This document shows positions 8,131 to 17,135 of a stretch of DNA of 35,575 nt, piece after piece. The notes under the pieces are model-generated. The model made no database searches. It had not been told where the DNA came from and saw nothing but the letters and a program-made list of their open reading frames with translations. This DNA comes from Caldibacillus thermoamylovorans (lineage in GTDB: Bacteria; Bacillota; Bacilli; Bacillales; Caldibacillaceae). Each line of letters starts with the position of its first letter. The first letter of the stretch is position 1. The position numbers and the translations under genes were made by a program. The stretch covers positions 1 to 35,575 of the forward strand of contig NZ_CCRF01000030.1 in NCBI RefSeq assembly GCF_000751775.1. Reading direction: 5' to 3'.

Positions 8131-8784
8131 ATGGTTTATTATCGGAATGTGCTGCCAATGAGAAATGCCAATGTGCTTACTGTTTTTGGTGAGGGAAAAG
8201 TGCATGTCGAACCGAATTTGGCATTCATCACAATTGGTATAGTGAGAGAAAATAAAAATTTACAAACAGCACAGGCTGAAAATAGTGTTGCCTCAAACAA
8301 TGTCATCCAGGCGCTCCTCGCACTTGGCATCAATCCGAATCATATCCGGACGGTGGAATACCGGATTGACAATGTTTATGATTTTGTCGATGGAAAGCAG
8401 ATTTTTCGTGCCTATGAAGTTCGGCATTTATTGGAAGTTCGGGTCGAAAACATTGGTCAAATCGGGCTTGTTGTCGATACAGCGGTGGCACAAGGGGCAA
8501 ATATCATTTTTAATATTCGCTTTGATACATCGAATCGGTCGGCAAAATATCATGAGGCTTTGACGTTGGCATTATCAGATGCGCACGCGAAGGCGAGAAC
8601 AATTACAAATGGGTTGGGTGTTGTTTTTCAACTGATTCCAATTGAAATTACGGAGACAAGGCAAGGTGTGGTCCCTGTCCCTTATCAAACTTTTACCCTG
8701 GAAAAAGTTGCCGGGGCCAGCACACCGATTGAGCCGGGGACGTTGCAAATTGAGGCTAGTCTAATCGCAAAGTTTTTATATTGA
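8131..8784 (+). CDS. SIMPL (DUF541) domain protein
   Basis: This is a 217-residue protein of the SIMPL/DUF541 family. The start is the ATG at 8131 behind GGGAGGTG; upstream in-frame sequence lacks a ribosome site. The N-terminal strand NVLTVFGEGKVHVEPNLAFI is diagnostic for the family, as are the repeated-pair helix motif (AENSVASNNVIQALLALGI) and the central segment GANIIFNIRFDTS. No clear signal peptide is present, unlike many periplasmic or secreted members, so it is probably cytosolic. Family members form oligomeric rings or pouches and are linked to oxidative stress or signalling in some organisms, but no biochemical role can be given here. It appears monocistronic. Confidence 0.85.
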   Translation: MVYYRNVLPMRNANVLTVFGEGKVHVEPNLAFITIGIVRENKNLQTAQAENSVASNNVIQALLALGINPNHIRTVEYRIDNVYDFVDGKQIFRAYEVRHLLEVRVENIGQIGLVVDTAVAQGANIIFNIRFDTSNRSAKYHEALTLALSDAHAKARTITNGLGVVFQLIPIEITETRQGVVPVPYQTFTLEKVAGASTPIEPGTLQIEASLIAKFLY

Positions 8785-8798
8785 TTTTTGCTTAGAAT

Positions 8799-8838
8799 CC
8801 AAAAAGGTTTTATGGAAAGATTTGCGCCAAATATCGTA
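8799..8838. repeat. Dispersed 40-bp repeat, copy 1
   Basis: It begins CCAAAAAGGTTTTATGG and continues AAAGATTTGCGCCAAATAT. It matches 32361-32400 at 38 of 40 positions on the same strand, and both copies lie in intergenic DNA. Confidence 0.8.
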
Positions 8839-8893
8839 TGAAGACAAAAAGTACTGCTATTTGAGCAATTTTTATAATGAAAAACCAAAACAT

Positions 8894-8929
8894 ATGACAT
8901 TTATCATACTCATCTCTTGACGTTTATGA
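8894..8929 (+). promoter_or_regulatory. Candidate DesR operator / des promoter region
   Basis: Upstream of des lie ATGACATTTATCAT (8894-8907), an ATGA/TCAT inverted pair, and then TCATCTCTTGACGTTTATGA with a further TCAT/ATGA pair. A possible -35 TTGACG is at 8917-8922, but no convincing -10 follows at the right distance. By analogy with B. subtilis, phosphorylated DesR binds upstream of des, so this is the most likely site. The assignment is tentative. Confidence 0.35.
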
Positions 8930-8994
8930 CTAATAAAGACAAAGTTTTCCGTCTAAAATAGAAAATTAAAGAATCATTATTTTAGGAGGAAAAT

Positions 8995-10053
8995 ATGAGC
9001 AAGGATAAAGAAAAACAGGTACAATTGAAAAAGAGTGTTGCCCCTTTTGCAAAGTCTGAAACGAGAAAGAGTATGTTACAAATCATTAATTCAATCGTTC
9101 CCTTTCTTCTGCTTTGGATTCTTGCCTATCAAAGTTTGGCGATTTCCATTTGGCTGTCTTTATGTTTTTCTGTCATTGCGGCAGGCTTTGTTGTCCGGAT
9201 TTTTATCATTTTCCACGATTGTACACATATGTCATTTTTTAAAAACGGTAAAGCAAACCGAGTTGTTGGGACGATTACCGGAATTATTACACACTTTCCC
9301 TTTGAAAAATGGAAACGAAATCACGCCATCCACCATGCAACAAGCAGCAATTTAGATAAACGGGGCACAGGTGATGTTTGGGTCATGACGGTGCAAGAAT
9401 ATACTGAAGCATCATTTTGGAAAAAGTTGGGATACAGACTTTACCGAAATCCGTTTATATTATTTGGGCTAGGCCCGCTATATCTTTTCTTCATATCGAA
9501 CCGGTTTAATCGGAAAGGCGCAAAACGGAAGGAACGGTGGAATACGTATTTAATTAATGTTTCCATTGTTGCCATTTACGCGCTGTTAATTTGGGCGATC
9601 GGCTGGCAATCATTTTTAATTGTTCAAGTGCCTATTATGTATATCGCCGGTGTACTCGGTATTTGGCTATTTTATGTCCAACATACCTTTGAGGATTCTT
9701 ATTTCGAAAATGAAGAAGAATGGGATTACGTAAAAGCCGCAGTCGAAGGGAGTTCATATTACAAGCTTCCGAAAGTTTTGGAATGGATAACAGGAAGTAT
9801 CGGCTACCACCATGTTCACCATTTAGCTCCAAGAATACCGAACTATCACTTAGAAGAGGCACATGAATCAACACCGCCATTGCAAAAAGCAACAACCATT
9901 ACTTTGGCAACAAGTCTAAAATCGATTCGCTTTCGTTTATATGATCAAGAGACCATGTCCTTCTTAAGTTTTAAAGAATATAAAGAACGAATAAAAACAA
10001 CAGGAGCCCGTTTACATTTGGGTATCGGAAGACCGAACATTCAAGAAAAGTAA
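8995..10053 (+). CDS. des: Acyl-lipid fatty acid desaturase Des
   Basis: This is a membrane di-iron desaturase that introduces a cis double bond into phospholipid acyl chains after cold shock (delta-5 in B. subtilis). It has 352 residues, the same length as the B. subtilis enzyme. Three histidine boxes are visible: HDCTH at 74-78, HAIHH at 110-114 and HHVHH at 272-276. They bind the di-iron centre at the cytosolic face. Hydrophobic segments lie at about 30-70, 88-102, 153-168 and 185-225. The start ATG follows TTTTAGGAGGAAAAT, a strong ribosome site. The DesK/DesR thermosensor genes lie directly downstream, which supports the specific assignment and cold-inducible control. Confidence 0.95.
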   Translation: MSKDKEKQVQLKKSVAPFAKSETRKSMLQIINSIVPFLLLWILAYQSLAISIWLSLCFSVIAAGFVVRIFIIFHDCTHMSFFKNGKANRVVGTITGIITHFPFEKWKRNHAIHHATSSNLDKRGTGDVWVMTVQEYTEASFWKKLGYRLYRNPFILFGLGPLYLFFISNRFNRKGAKRKERWNTYLINVSIVAIYALLIWAIGWQSFLIVQVPIMYIAGVLGIWLFYVQHTFEDSYFENEEEWDYVKAAVEGSSYYKLPKVLEWITGSIGYHHVHHLAPRIPNYHLEEAHESTPPLQKATTITLATSLKSIRFRLYDQETMSFLSFKEYKERIKTTGARLHLGIGRPNIQEK

Positions 10054-10186
10054 AGAAAACTTGGTGAGTGACGAGCCTTTATGCGAAGGCAGAGCCGATT
10101 TACACGTATCCTTAATTCTTAAAATTTCCCGCTACGTCGAATTTACATCCTAGCCGGAACGTATAAAAAAATGTCCCTTTAAAATG

Positions 10187-10216
10187 CCCTTCCATTTAAT
10201 TCGAGAAGGGTTTTTT
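10187..10216 (+). terminator. Rho-independent terminator after des
   Basis: The stem CCCTTC / GAAGGG with a 12-base loop is followed by T6. It separates des from desK, so the sensor pair may be expressed partly by read-through and partly from a promoter of its own. Confidence 0.8.
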
Positions 10217-10257
10217 GATATACTTACTAAAAAGTCTGTATACAAGGGGAAAGACCG

Positions 10258-11382
10258 ATGCAAAAATGGTATCAAATATTTTCAAAAAATACCGGAATTA
10301 GTATTTATGCGTGGATCATCTTTTGTCTTCTGCCATTTTATTTTGTTATCGTTTCATCCACGCCCGCTGAAATTGTGATTGGGATTATCATGATTATGTT
10401 ATTTTTTGCCGTATACAGACTCGCTTTTATAAAAAAGGGCTGGACGGTTTATGTTTCTGTAGCGGTCGAAATTATATTAAGTACTTTGTTGACTTTATAT
10501 TTTGGTTATGTGTATTTTTCACTGTTTCTGGCATTTTTCATTGGAAATATTCAAGGGAAAGCCGGGTTTATTACCTTGTACATTATCAATCTTGTAACAA
10601 CAATCGGTTCGGTCGTTGCCGGCTTTTTTATTCAAAAGCAAATTTTTTTCTCACAGTTGCCATTTATTGTAATCAGTGTAACAGGAGTCATATTGCTACC
10701 GTTCATTATGTATAATCGGAACAAACGCGAACAACTGGAACAAGAGCTGGCGGATGCGAATCTACGGATCTCTCAGTTGATGGTAATTGAGGAACGTGAA
10801 CGGATAGCCCGTGATCTCCATGACACTCTTGGTCAAAAGCTGTCACTGATCGGTTTAAAGAGTGATTTAGCCGGGAAGCTGCTGGATAAAGATCCCAATC
10901 GAGTAAAAAGGGAAATTTATGATATTCATCAAACGGCAAGGACAGCCCTAAAGGAAGTTCGTGACATGGTTTCCATGATGAAACGGATAAGGTTGAAAGA
11001 AGAAGTGTTACAGACCCAACAGATGATTGAGTCGGCAGAGATGGAGTTTAAATTAATTGGGAATCCGGAACTTCCATCTACACCTTTATTTGTTGAACAT
11101 GTGCTGAGTATGTGTTTAAAGGAAGCTGTGACAAATGTGGTAAAACATAGTAATGCAACCGTCTGTGAGGTACAAATTATCCATTCGCCAAGTGAAGTAT
11201 CGATTCACATCCGGGATAACGGGGTGGGCATTCCGGATCAACTCGATTCCATAAAAGGTCATGGTCTTCGAGGGATGAGGGAGAGACTAGAGTTTGTCAA
11301 CGGAAATTTAGCAATTGATCGTTCAAATGGAACTAATTTGAAGATTTGGGTTCCGCTTTTTCATAAGGGGGAGGTATTATGA
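10258..11382 (+). CDS. desK: Thermosensor histidine kinase DesK
   Basis: This is a membrane-bound sensor kinase/phosphatase of the HPK7 family that reads membrane order. It has 374 residues. Four or five hydrophobic segments occupy residues 12-150. A coiled-coil linker follows (RNKREQLEQELADANLRISQL), then the DHp motif RDLHDTLGQKLSLIGLK. The phospho-acceptor is His188, the same number as in B. subtilis DesK. The HATPase_c domain has an N box in LKEAVTNVVKHSNA, a G1 box DNGVGIP and a G2 box GHGLRGMRERLE. The ATG at 10258 is preceded by AAGGGGA. The stop overlaps the desR start by 4 bases (ATGA), so the pair is translationally coupled. Confidence 0.95.
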   Translation: MQKWYQIFSKNTGISIYAWIIFCLLPFYFVIVSSTPAEIVIGIIMIMLFFAVYRLAFIKKGWTVYVSVAVEIILSTLLTLYFGYVYFSLFLAFFIGNIQGKAGFITLYIINLVTTIGSVVAGFFIQKQIFFSQLPFIVISVTGVILLPFIMYNRNKREQLEQELADANLRISQLMVIEERERIARDLHDTLGQKLSLIGLKSDLAGKLLDKDPNRVKREIYDIHQTARTALKEVRDMVSMMKRIRLKEEVLQTQQMIESAEMEFKLIGNPELPSTPLFVEHVLSMCLKEAVTNVVKHSNATVCEVQIIHSPSEVSIHIRDNGVGIPDQLDSIKGHGLRGMRERLEFVNGNLAIDRSNGTNLKIWVPLFHKGEVL

Positions 11383-11978
11383 TACGGATTGTCATAGCAG
11401 AGGATCAACGGTTGTTATTGGGGGCGCTCGGTTCTCTGCTCGATTTGGAAGAAGATATGCAGGTTGTTGGGATGGCCAGAAATGGGGAAGAAGTATTAAA
11501 GCTGGTAAAGGAACACAAGCCGGATGTTTGTATTATGGATATTGAAATGCCGGTTATGAACGGTTTGGAGGCAGCAGAGCAATTAAAAACGGATCCTTGC
11601 AAAGTAATTATTTTAACAACATTTGCTCGGGCAGGTTATTTTGAAAGGGCAAGAGCAGCGGGTGTCAGCGGCTATTTATTAAAGGACAGTCCCAGCGAGG
11701 AATTGGCGAATATGATTCGGGTGATTATGGATGGACGAAAGGTTTATGATCCGGAGCTGGTTGAACTTGCCTATAGTGAAGTAAATCCGCTAACAGCCCG
11801 GGAAGAACAGGTCATCAAGTTGATTGCAGAAGGGAAAAATACGCAGGAAATTGCCAAAACACTATTTCTCACAACAGGAACCGTCCGAAATTATGTATCG
11901 GTCATTCTTGATAAATTACATGTGAGTAACCGCATTGAAGCCATTACCAAATTTAAGGAAAAGGGCTGGTTTAAATAG
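11379..11978 (+). CDS. desR: Response regulator DesR
   Basis: This is a NarL/FixJ-type response regulator of 199 residues that activates des when phosphorylated by DesK in the cold. The receiver domain has the acidic pair in IVIAEDQ (residues 8-9), the phospho-acceptor Asp54 in CIMDIEMPVMNG, Thr in ILTTFA and Lys in LLKDSPSEE. The LuxR-type helix-turn-helix starts at NPLTAREEQVIKLIAEGKN and includes GTVRNYVSVILDKL. Asp54 and overall length match B. subtilis DesR. It ends the des locus and is convergent with the DUF3298 gene across a repeat region. Confidence 0.95.
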   Translation: MIRIVIAEDQRLLLGALGSLLDLEEDMQVVGMARNGEEVLKLVKEHKPDVCIMDIEMPVMNGLEAAEQLKTDPCKVIILTTFARAGYFERARAAGVSGYLLKDSPSEELANMIRVIMDGRKVYDPELVELAYSEVNPLTAREEQVIKLIAEGKNTQEIAKTLFLTTGTVRNYVSVILDKLHVSNRIEAITKFKEKGWFK

Positions 11979-12029
11979 AAGAAAGGCCGACTCATCGCGA
12001 GTTTTGTAAGAATAGGCAAAATGCCGAGG

Positions 12030-12335
12030 AGAAAGGGGCGCTCGCAAACGAAAATCAACCCTTACATTTCTCTTGGAAATTTTTGGTAGGGAGGATCAGT
12101 GAAGAGTCTCTCTCAACCCTTACTTCCTTCTTGAGACTTTTTATTGGGTAAGGAAGGTTATAGAGAAGGGGATCTCGTAAATGTAATCCCCCTTACAGCT
12201 CTCCTGGGGATTTTTGGTAAAGAAGATCAGAGAAGAGGCTCTCGCAAATGTGATCAACCATTACAGATCTCATGGATTTTTTGCTAAGGGAGATTAGAGA
12301 AGAGGAAACAACCCTTACTCGCAGCTGGCTTGAAA
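12030..12335. repeat. Degenerate ~67-bp tandem repeat after desR
   Basis: At least four diverged units start near 12041, 12109, 12174 and 12241, with a partial fifth at about 12304. Shared blocks are CTCGCAAATG, CAACCCTTAC, a CTCTCxTGG block, GATTTTTGGTAA and AGATCAGAGAAGAGG. Spacings are 68, 65 and 67 bp. It lies between convergent genes, and no reading frame here is credible. Confidence 0.65.
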
Positions 12336-12348
12336 GTAAAATTAAGAC

Positions 12349-12969
12349 TCAATTGTTCACCGCCATTTTCCCTAATGGTCCTTCTTCATTAATTACCTCC
12401 ATCAAATCATATACAGAAATTGGGAACATCGGAAAACCAAAAGCATATGGGGTAATCTCATAAAGTTGAAAATAAATTACCAGTGCTTTATCAGCTATAT
12501 AAAAATCTTGATTAGGACGAATCTGTTTAAAATCGTCCAGTAAAAAGATGTCCCGCTTAGCAATTTGTTCTTTAATTAACCGGGATAACCACCCAACATA
12601 ATTACTTCCCGGTTTAAATAAGTCGGCTAACTGATACTGCTGGCCGGTTTTTGAATCAAAGGTTAAAGACTTGATATAAGTCATCCCGTGGGCAGCGTGA
12701 TCATGATAACCGTAATTAGCAAGGCTTAGGCTTAACACATCGCGCTGGTTATTTTTGATTTCATAGGTTCCGAGCATGCTTATTAATGTTGTCGGTATGT
12801 CGCCAAATAATGTGTTTATTAATTGTTGTGTTGCGTTTACTATCGCACGGTTCATTAAATGCTCCGCTTGTTTATTCTCGGGATGATACACAACCGGATA
12901 ATAAACAACGATGTCCGGCCCGCCCTGAACTTTTTCTGTTTTAATTGACACAGGAAATGAAACCGTCAT
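12349..12969 (-). CDS. DUF3298/DUF4163-type protein
   Basis: This is a 206-residue protein. The N-terminal part (FPVSIKTEKVQGGPDIVVYYPVV) and the C-terminal part (FDSKTGQQYQLADLFKPGSNYVGWLSRLIKEQI, then FKQIRPNQDFYIADKALVIYFQLYEITPYAFGFPMFPI) match the PdaC/RsiV-type DUF4163-DUF3298 region. That region is often found in secreted or anti-sigma proteins. No signal peptide or membrane segment is seen, so it is probably intracellular. An AAGGG sits 9 bases before the ATG at 12969; another in-frame ATG at 12978 would have its ribosome site too close. The function is not known. It stands between the desR repeat array and the pfl operon and appears monocistronic. Confidence 0.78.
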   Translation of the reverse strand: MTVSFPVSIKTEKVQGGPDIVVYYPVVYHPENKQAEHLMNRAIVNATQQLINTLFGDIPTTLISMLGTYEIKNNQRDVLSLSLANYGYHDHAAHGMTYIKSLTFDSKTGQQYQLADLFKPGSNYVGWLSRLIKEQIAKRDIFLLDDFKQIRPNQDFYIADKALVIYFQLYEITPYAFGFPMFPISVYDLMEVINEEGPLGKMAVNN

Positions 12970-13108
12970 ACTCCTCATCCCTTTACATGAATTTCTGTAT
13001 TGTATTCTTTTAAAAGGAAAAAGGTGTATTTACCTAATTTCAAAAGTACTTTAATATGGTCATGATTGTTCAGGAATATGCTGTGGAAAGTTTTTGTAAA
13101 AACTAAGA

Positions 13109-13137
13109 AAGCAGGCGGGGGATACCTGCTTTTTTAA
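13109..13137 (-). terminator. Bidirectional terminator after pflA
   Basis: The arms AAGCAGG / CCTGCTT enclose 9 bases. On the minus strand the stem is followed by TCTTAGTTTTT after pflA; on the plus strand T6 follows. Confidence 0.75.
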
Positions 13138-13167
13138 TGAGTCATCTATATATAAAAAGGGGAAGGA

Positions 13168-13911
13168 TTACGCATGTGCTAAAGCTGCGTTTAAAATTCT
13201 TTTTGCATTTTCTACTCGTTCTTGGGAAGGTGGTTCAACATCTTTTAATTTATATTCCAATCCTAGGCTTTCCCATTTATAAACACCTAGTTTGTGATAT
13301 GGCAAGACTTCAATTTTTTCAACATTATTCAGTGTTTTAATAAAATCGGCAAGGCGCAACAGGTCTTCGTCAAAGTCGCTCAATGTTGGTACCAAAACAT
13401 GACGGATCCAGACAGGTATATTTTTTTCAGATAAATATTGGGCAAAGTCGAGAATATGTTCATTTGTCATACCTGTGATAAACTTATGTTTCTCACTATC
13501 GATATGCTTTAAATCAAGCAAAATTAAATCCGTATATTGCAAAAGTTCATCAAGTTTTTCCATAAAATTCGGGCGACGGTTAAATGGTCCGCCTGAACTG
13601 TCAATCGTTGTGTGAATGCCGTGTTTCTTGCATTCCTTGAAAAGTTCAATTAAAAAATCCATTTGTAAAAGTGGTTCACCGCCGCTGACTGTAATACCAC
13701 CGCCGCTTGCTTCAAAGAATGGTAAATAGGATAATACATCGTCCATAATTTCTTGAACGGTCATTTCTTTGCCATTCCCGATTTTCCAAGTATCCGCATT
13801 GTGACAATATTGGCATCTCAGTAGGCAACCTTGGGTAAAAACAACATATCGTAACCCGGGTCCGTCTACTGCACCAAATGATTCAACAGAATGAATCCGA
13901 CCTGTTACCAT
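13168..13911 (-). CDS. pflA: Pyruvate formate-lyase activating enzyme
   Basis: This is a radical SAM enzyme that installs the glycyl radical on PflB. It has 247 residues. The cluster motif is CLLRCQYC at about residues 29-36 (C-x3-C-x2-C), with the preceding [28 protein letters not shown] is the SAM-binding GGE region, and [16 protein letters not shown] and LVPTLSD follow in family order. The start ATG is preceded by AAGGAGGA. It lies downstream of pflB in the same direction, separated by about 425 bases that hold two large repeats and a hairpin. Confidence 0.95.
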   Translation of the reverse strand: MVTGRIHSVESFGAVDGPGLRYVVFTQGCLLRCQYCHNADTWKIGNGKEMTVQEIMDDVLSYLPFFEASGGGITVSGGEPLLQMDFLIELFKECKKHGIHTTIDSSGGPFNRRPNFMEKLDELLQYTDLILLDLKHIDSEKHKFITGMTNEHILDFAQYLSEKNIPVWIRHVLVPTLSDFDEDLLRLADFIKTLNNVEKIEVLPYHKLGVYKWESLGLEYKLKDVEPPSQERVENAKRILNAALAHA

Positions 13912-13940
13912 TTTGCATCCTCCTTGCTTTTTAAAGGGGA

Positions 13941-13966
13941 GGAGAAGCTGATTAGATGGCTTCTCC
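13941..13966 (-). other. Stem-loop in the pflB-pflA intergenic region
   Basis: A perfect 8-bp inverted repeat GGAGAAGC / GCTTCTCC has a 10-base loop. It lies 30 bases upstream of pflA on the transcript and may lower or stabilise pflA expression relative to pflB. There is no T-tract on the minus strand. Confidence 0.5.
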
Positions 13967-13976
13967 GTCTCTTAAT

Positions 13977-14334
13977 TTGTCTAGCTCCGGCTCCTAGAAA
14001 CTGCTAAACTTCCCGCCCCTTCACGTCGATAAGTCATCATCGGCTTATTCAAGCCGTGATTCCTTTATCTCGTTACGGGGGCAGTCCAGTTTATCAGTTT
14101 CTAAACAGTCGCCTTCGCTTTTCTTTGTCTAGCTCCGGCTCCTAGCGACTAGCAAACTTCCCCTAACCTCCGTACGATAAGTCAACATCGGCTCGTTCCT
14201 CGCCGTGTTTCCTTTTCCTCGAAAAATGCTATACGCATTTTTCTTCGTGCGATGCGTTGTCCTAGGAGTTAATCAAAGTTCTCCTTCGGTTTGGGTCCAG
14301 TTTGTACGTCGCTGGGCAGTCGCCTTCGCTTTTC
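13977..14334. repeat. Two tandem copies of a Bacillaceae dispersed repeat
   Basis: Copy 1 (13977-14123) and copy 2 (14124-14334) both begin TTTGTCTAGCTCCGGCTCC (the first T's vary) and end CAGTCGCCTTCGCTTTTC. Between the ends both have CGATAAGTCA and a CATCGGCT block. The ends match a repeat that recurs in many Bacillus-group genomes (TCTAGCTCC ... CGCCTTCGCTTTT). Copy 2 carries an extra palindrome GAAAAATGC / GCATTTTTC at 14221-14243. Both would be transcribed within the pflB-pflA mRNA. Confidence 0.75.
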
Positions 14335-14337
14335 TGT

Positions 14338-16569
14338 CTACATCGATTCGTGGAACGTACGATTTATGACATCGATTTGTTGTTCACGAGTTAATTTTAT
14401 AAAGTTAACGGCATATCCGGATACACGAATGGTTAATTGTGGATATTTTTCCGGATGATCCATAGCGTCTAGTAAGGTTTCACGGTTCAAGACGTTAACG
14501 TTTATGTGGTGACCACGTTTTGTCATATAACCGTCCAGCATACCGACTAAGTTACTTACTTGAGATTCATCTTCACGACCAAGTGCTTTTGGTGTGATGG
14601 TGAATGTATTTGAAATACCATCAAGAGCATCTTCATAAGGTAATTTTGCAACAGATGTTAAGGAAGCAAGGGCACCTTTTGTATCACGACCATGCATTGG
14701 GTTTGCTCCCGGTGCAAATGGTTTACCGGCTTCACGACCATCAGGAGTGTTCCCGGTTTTCTTACCGTATACAACGTTTGAAGTAATCGTTAAGACAGAT
14801 TGTGTTGGAACAGCATTCCGGTAAGTGTGATGTTTACGAATCTTTCTCATCACTTCTTTAACAATCCATACAGCAATTTGGTCAACGCGATCATCGTTGT
14901 TCCCATATTTAGGGAAGTCGCCTTCGATTTCATAATCAACTGCAAGCCCGTTTTCGTCGCGGATTGTTTTTACTTTTGCATATTTAATTGCACTTAACGA
15001 GTCAGCACAGACAGAGAGTCCGGCAATCCCGCAAGCCATTGTCCGTAAAATTTCACGGTCATGTAAGGCCATTTCTAAACGTTCATAACTGTATTTGTCA
15101 TGCATGTAGTGAATAACGTTTAATGTATTTACATAAAGCTCACATAACCAGTCAAGCATGGTATCGAATTTATCCATTACTTCATCATAATCCAGATATT
15201 CAGAAGTGATTGGCGCAAATTTCGGTCCAACTTGAGTTTTTATACGTTCATCGACACCACCGTTGATTGCATAAAGAAGAGCTTTTGCAACGTTAACCCG
15301 GGCACCGAAGAATTGCATTTGTTTACCGATTCTCATTGCAGATACACAGCAGGCAATACCGTAGTCGTCACCGTAGATTTCACGCATCATATCATCGTTT
15401 TCATATTGAATGGCACTCGATTTAATCGACATTTTTGCTGCATATTTCTTGAAGTTTTCCGGTAATTTTGTTGACCAAAGAATCGTTAAGTTCGGTTCCG
15501 GAGCCGGTCCTAAGTTATCCAAAGTGTGCAGGTAACGGAATGAAGTTTTTGTTACCATTGGACGACCGTCAAGGGCAATACCGCCGATGGATTCAGTTAC
15601 CCAAGTCGGGTCACCGGAATATAATTCATTGTATTCAGGTGTACGAGCAAATTTTACAAGACGCAATTTCATGATAAAATGGTCAATTAATTCTTGAGCT
15701 TCTTTTTCGGTTAATGTACCATTTTTTATGTCTCTTTCAATGTAAATATCTAAGAAAGTGGAAGTACGACCAAGGCTCATTGCTGCACCGTTTTGTTCTT
15801 TAATGGCCGCAAGATAAGCAAAATATAACCATTGAATCGCTTCTTTTGCATTGGTAGCCGGTTTACTGATATCATAACCGTAAGCTAATGCCATTTGTTT
15901 TAATTCTTTTAAAGCACGAATTTGTTCTGAGTATTCTTCCCGTTCACGAATAACATCGTCAGTCATTGTACGGTCGCCGATATAATTTAATTCGTTTTGT
16001 TTTTGTTCAATTAGGAAATCGACACCGTATAAGGCAACGCGACGATAGTCACCGATAATCCGACCACGGCCATATGCATCCGGAAGACCGGTAATAACTC
16101 CGGCATGACGAGCAGCTCTCATTTCCGGCGTGTATGCATCGAATACACCTTGGTTATGAGTTTTCCGCCAGTCAGTGAAAATATGTTCAATTTCTTTGTC
16201 AAGTTCAAAACCGTATGCTTCCAATGCTTGTTTTGCCATGCGGATACCGCCAAACGGCATTAATGAACGTTTGAAAGGTTTGTCAGTTTGGAAACCGACG
16301 ATTTGTTCAAGGTCTTTATTTAAATACCCTGGACCATGAGATGTAATAGTTGATACAATTTTCGTATCAGCGTCTAATACACCGCCAGCTTCCCGTTCTT
16401 TTTTCGATAATTCCATAACTTGATCCCAAAGTTGTTTTGTTGATTCAGTCGGACCTTTCAAGAAACTTTCATCACCGGTGTAAGGAGTAAAGTTTTTAAT
16501 AATGAAATCACGCACGTCAACTTCTTCTTGCCATTTACCAGGTTTAAAGCCTTCCCAATATTGAGTCAT
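14338..16569 (-). CDS. pflB: Formate C-acetyltransferase (pyruvate formate-lyase)
   Basis: This glycyl-radical enzyme converts pyruvate and CoA to acetyl-CoA and formate under anaerobic conditions. It has 743 residues, close to the 760 of E. coli PflB. The adjacent catalytic cysteines are Cys407-Cys408 in [14 protein letters not shown]. The radical glycine is Gly718 in the C-terminal motif [17 protein letters not shown]. The substrate-loop segments [12 protein letters not shown] and [14 protein letters not shown] are typical. The start ATG follows AGGAGGCATGAGAA. The upstream 130 bases carry a Rex-like operator and a sigma-A-like promoter. It heads the pflB-pflA operon. Confidence 0.97.
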   Translation of the reverse strand: MTQYWEGFKPGKWQEEVDVRDFIIKNFTPYTGDESFLKGPTESTKQLWDQVMELSKKEREAGGVLDADTKIVSTITSHGPGYLNKDLEQIVGFQTDKPFKRSLMPFGGIRMAKQALEAYGFELDKEIEHIFTDWRKTHNQGVFDAYTPEMRAARHAGVITGLPDAYGRGRIIGDYRRVALYGVDFLIEQKQNELNYIGDRTMTDDVIREREEYSEQIRALKELKQMALAYGYDISKPATNAKEAIQWLYFAYLAAIKEQNGAAMSLGRTSTFLDIYIERDIKNGTLTEKEAQELIDHFIMKLRLVKFARTPEYNELYSGDPTWVTESIGGIALDGRPMVTKTSFRYLHTLDNLGPAPEPNLTILWSTKLPENFKKYAAKMSIKSSAIQYENDDMMREIYGDDYGIACCVSAMRIGKQMQFFGARVNVAKALLYAINGGVDERIKTQVGPKFAPITSEYLDYDEVMDKFDTMLDWLCELYVNTLNVIHYMHDKYSYERLEMALHDREILRTMACGIAGLSVCADSLSAIKYAKVKTIRDENGLAVDYEIEGDFPKYGNNDDRVDQIAVWIVKEVMRKIRKHHTYRNAVPTQSVLTITSNVVYGKKTGNTPDGREAGKPFAPGANPMHGRDTKGALASLTSVAKLPYEDALDGISNTFTITPKALGREDESQVSNLVGMLDGYMTKRGHHINVNVLNRETLLDAMDHPEKYPQLTIRVSGYAVNFIKLTREQQIDVINRTFHESM

Positions 16570-16602
16570 TTCTCATGCCTCCTAAAATTATATTAATATA
16601 AT

Positions 16603-16620
16603 TTGTTCACTATTTCACAT
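16603..16620 (-). promoter_or_regulatory. Rex-like operator in the pflB leader
   Basis: TTGTTCACTATTTCACAT aligns with the Rex consensus TTGTGAA-N4-TTCACAA at 11 of 14 fixed positions. A second TTGTTCACTA occurs on the minus strand at about 16685-16695. Rex represses fermentation genes at high NAD+/NADH, which fits pflB. Footprinting evidence is lacking. Confidence 0.55.
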
Positions 16621-16707
16621 GTTTGTTTAAAAAAATATATAACAGGTAAAATGTTGTTACTGATACAGTTTTGAAATATTTTTGTAGTGAACAATCTTTC
16701 TATGAAT

Positions 16708-16735
16708 ATAATAGCACTTTCATAACTAATTTCAA
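16708..16735 (-). promoter_or_regulatory. Probable sigma-A promoter of pflBA
   Basis: On the minus strand TTGAAA (16735-16730) is followed after 16 bases by TATTAT (16713-16708). It predicts a leader of about 130 bases that contains the Rex-like site. Confidence 0.5.
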
Positions 16736-16960
16736 AGCAATTTTTTTTTACAAAAATGTGATAAAAGTTAGTTTTACACTGATTTTCACATAAAATTCAC
16801 ATTTACTAAGAAAATCTTGAAAAATAATAGAATGCATGTTTGTATTATATATTTAAAATAAGATAGTGCTGAACTGTATTACTAAAATTCATTTAATAAT
16901 TTCTGAACTTGTCTCATAGAAATATAATATCCTATATGTTTTCGGTAATCGAAACAAAGT

Positions 16961-17085
16961 GATGGGGGTTTTCTTTATCCCCTCTGATGGTTAGTTACCA
17001 ATCGGACCTTAACGGGTAGTTCATTCCCCCATATATTTTCTCGTAAACTCCTAATCTTGAGGCGGGGGTCTTACTGCCTGTTAAA
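16961..17085 (-). repeat. Structured dispersed element, copy C1
   Basis: Read on the minus strand it has, in order: TTAACAGGCAGTAAGACCCC, CGCCTCAAGATTAGG, GAGTTTACGAG, a GGGGG block, CTACCCGTTAAGG, TCCGATTGGTAACTAACC, and an ATCAGAGGGG/CCCC terminal stem. The arms TTAACGGGTAGT (17009-17020) and ACTGCCTGTTAA (17073-17084) form a long hairpin. The same ordered blocks recur at 24.6-24.9 kb and 29.9-30.05 kb. It may be an end of an IS200/IS605-like element or a noncoding RNA; see the findings. Confidence 0.6.
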
Positions 17086-17135
17086 GCGGCTAATATCATG
17101 CAGAAAAAATCAATTGAGACACAAAGGAGTTATTT

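Noticed and set aside
10215-10244. Promoter TTGATA-18-TATACA for desK
   Set aside because: It overlaps the T-tract of the des terminator and would start transcription inside the desK ribosome site.
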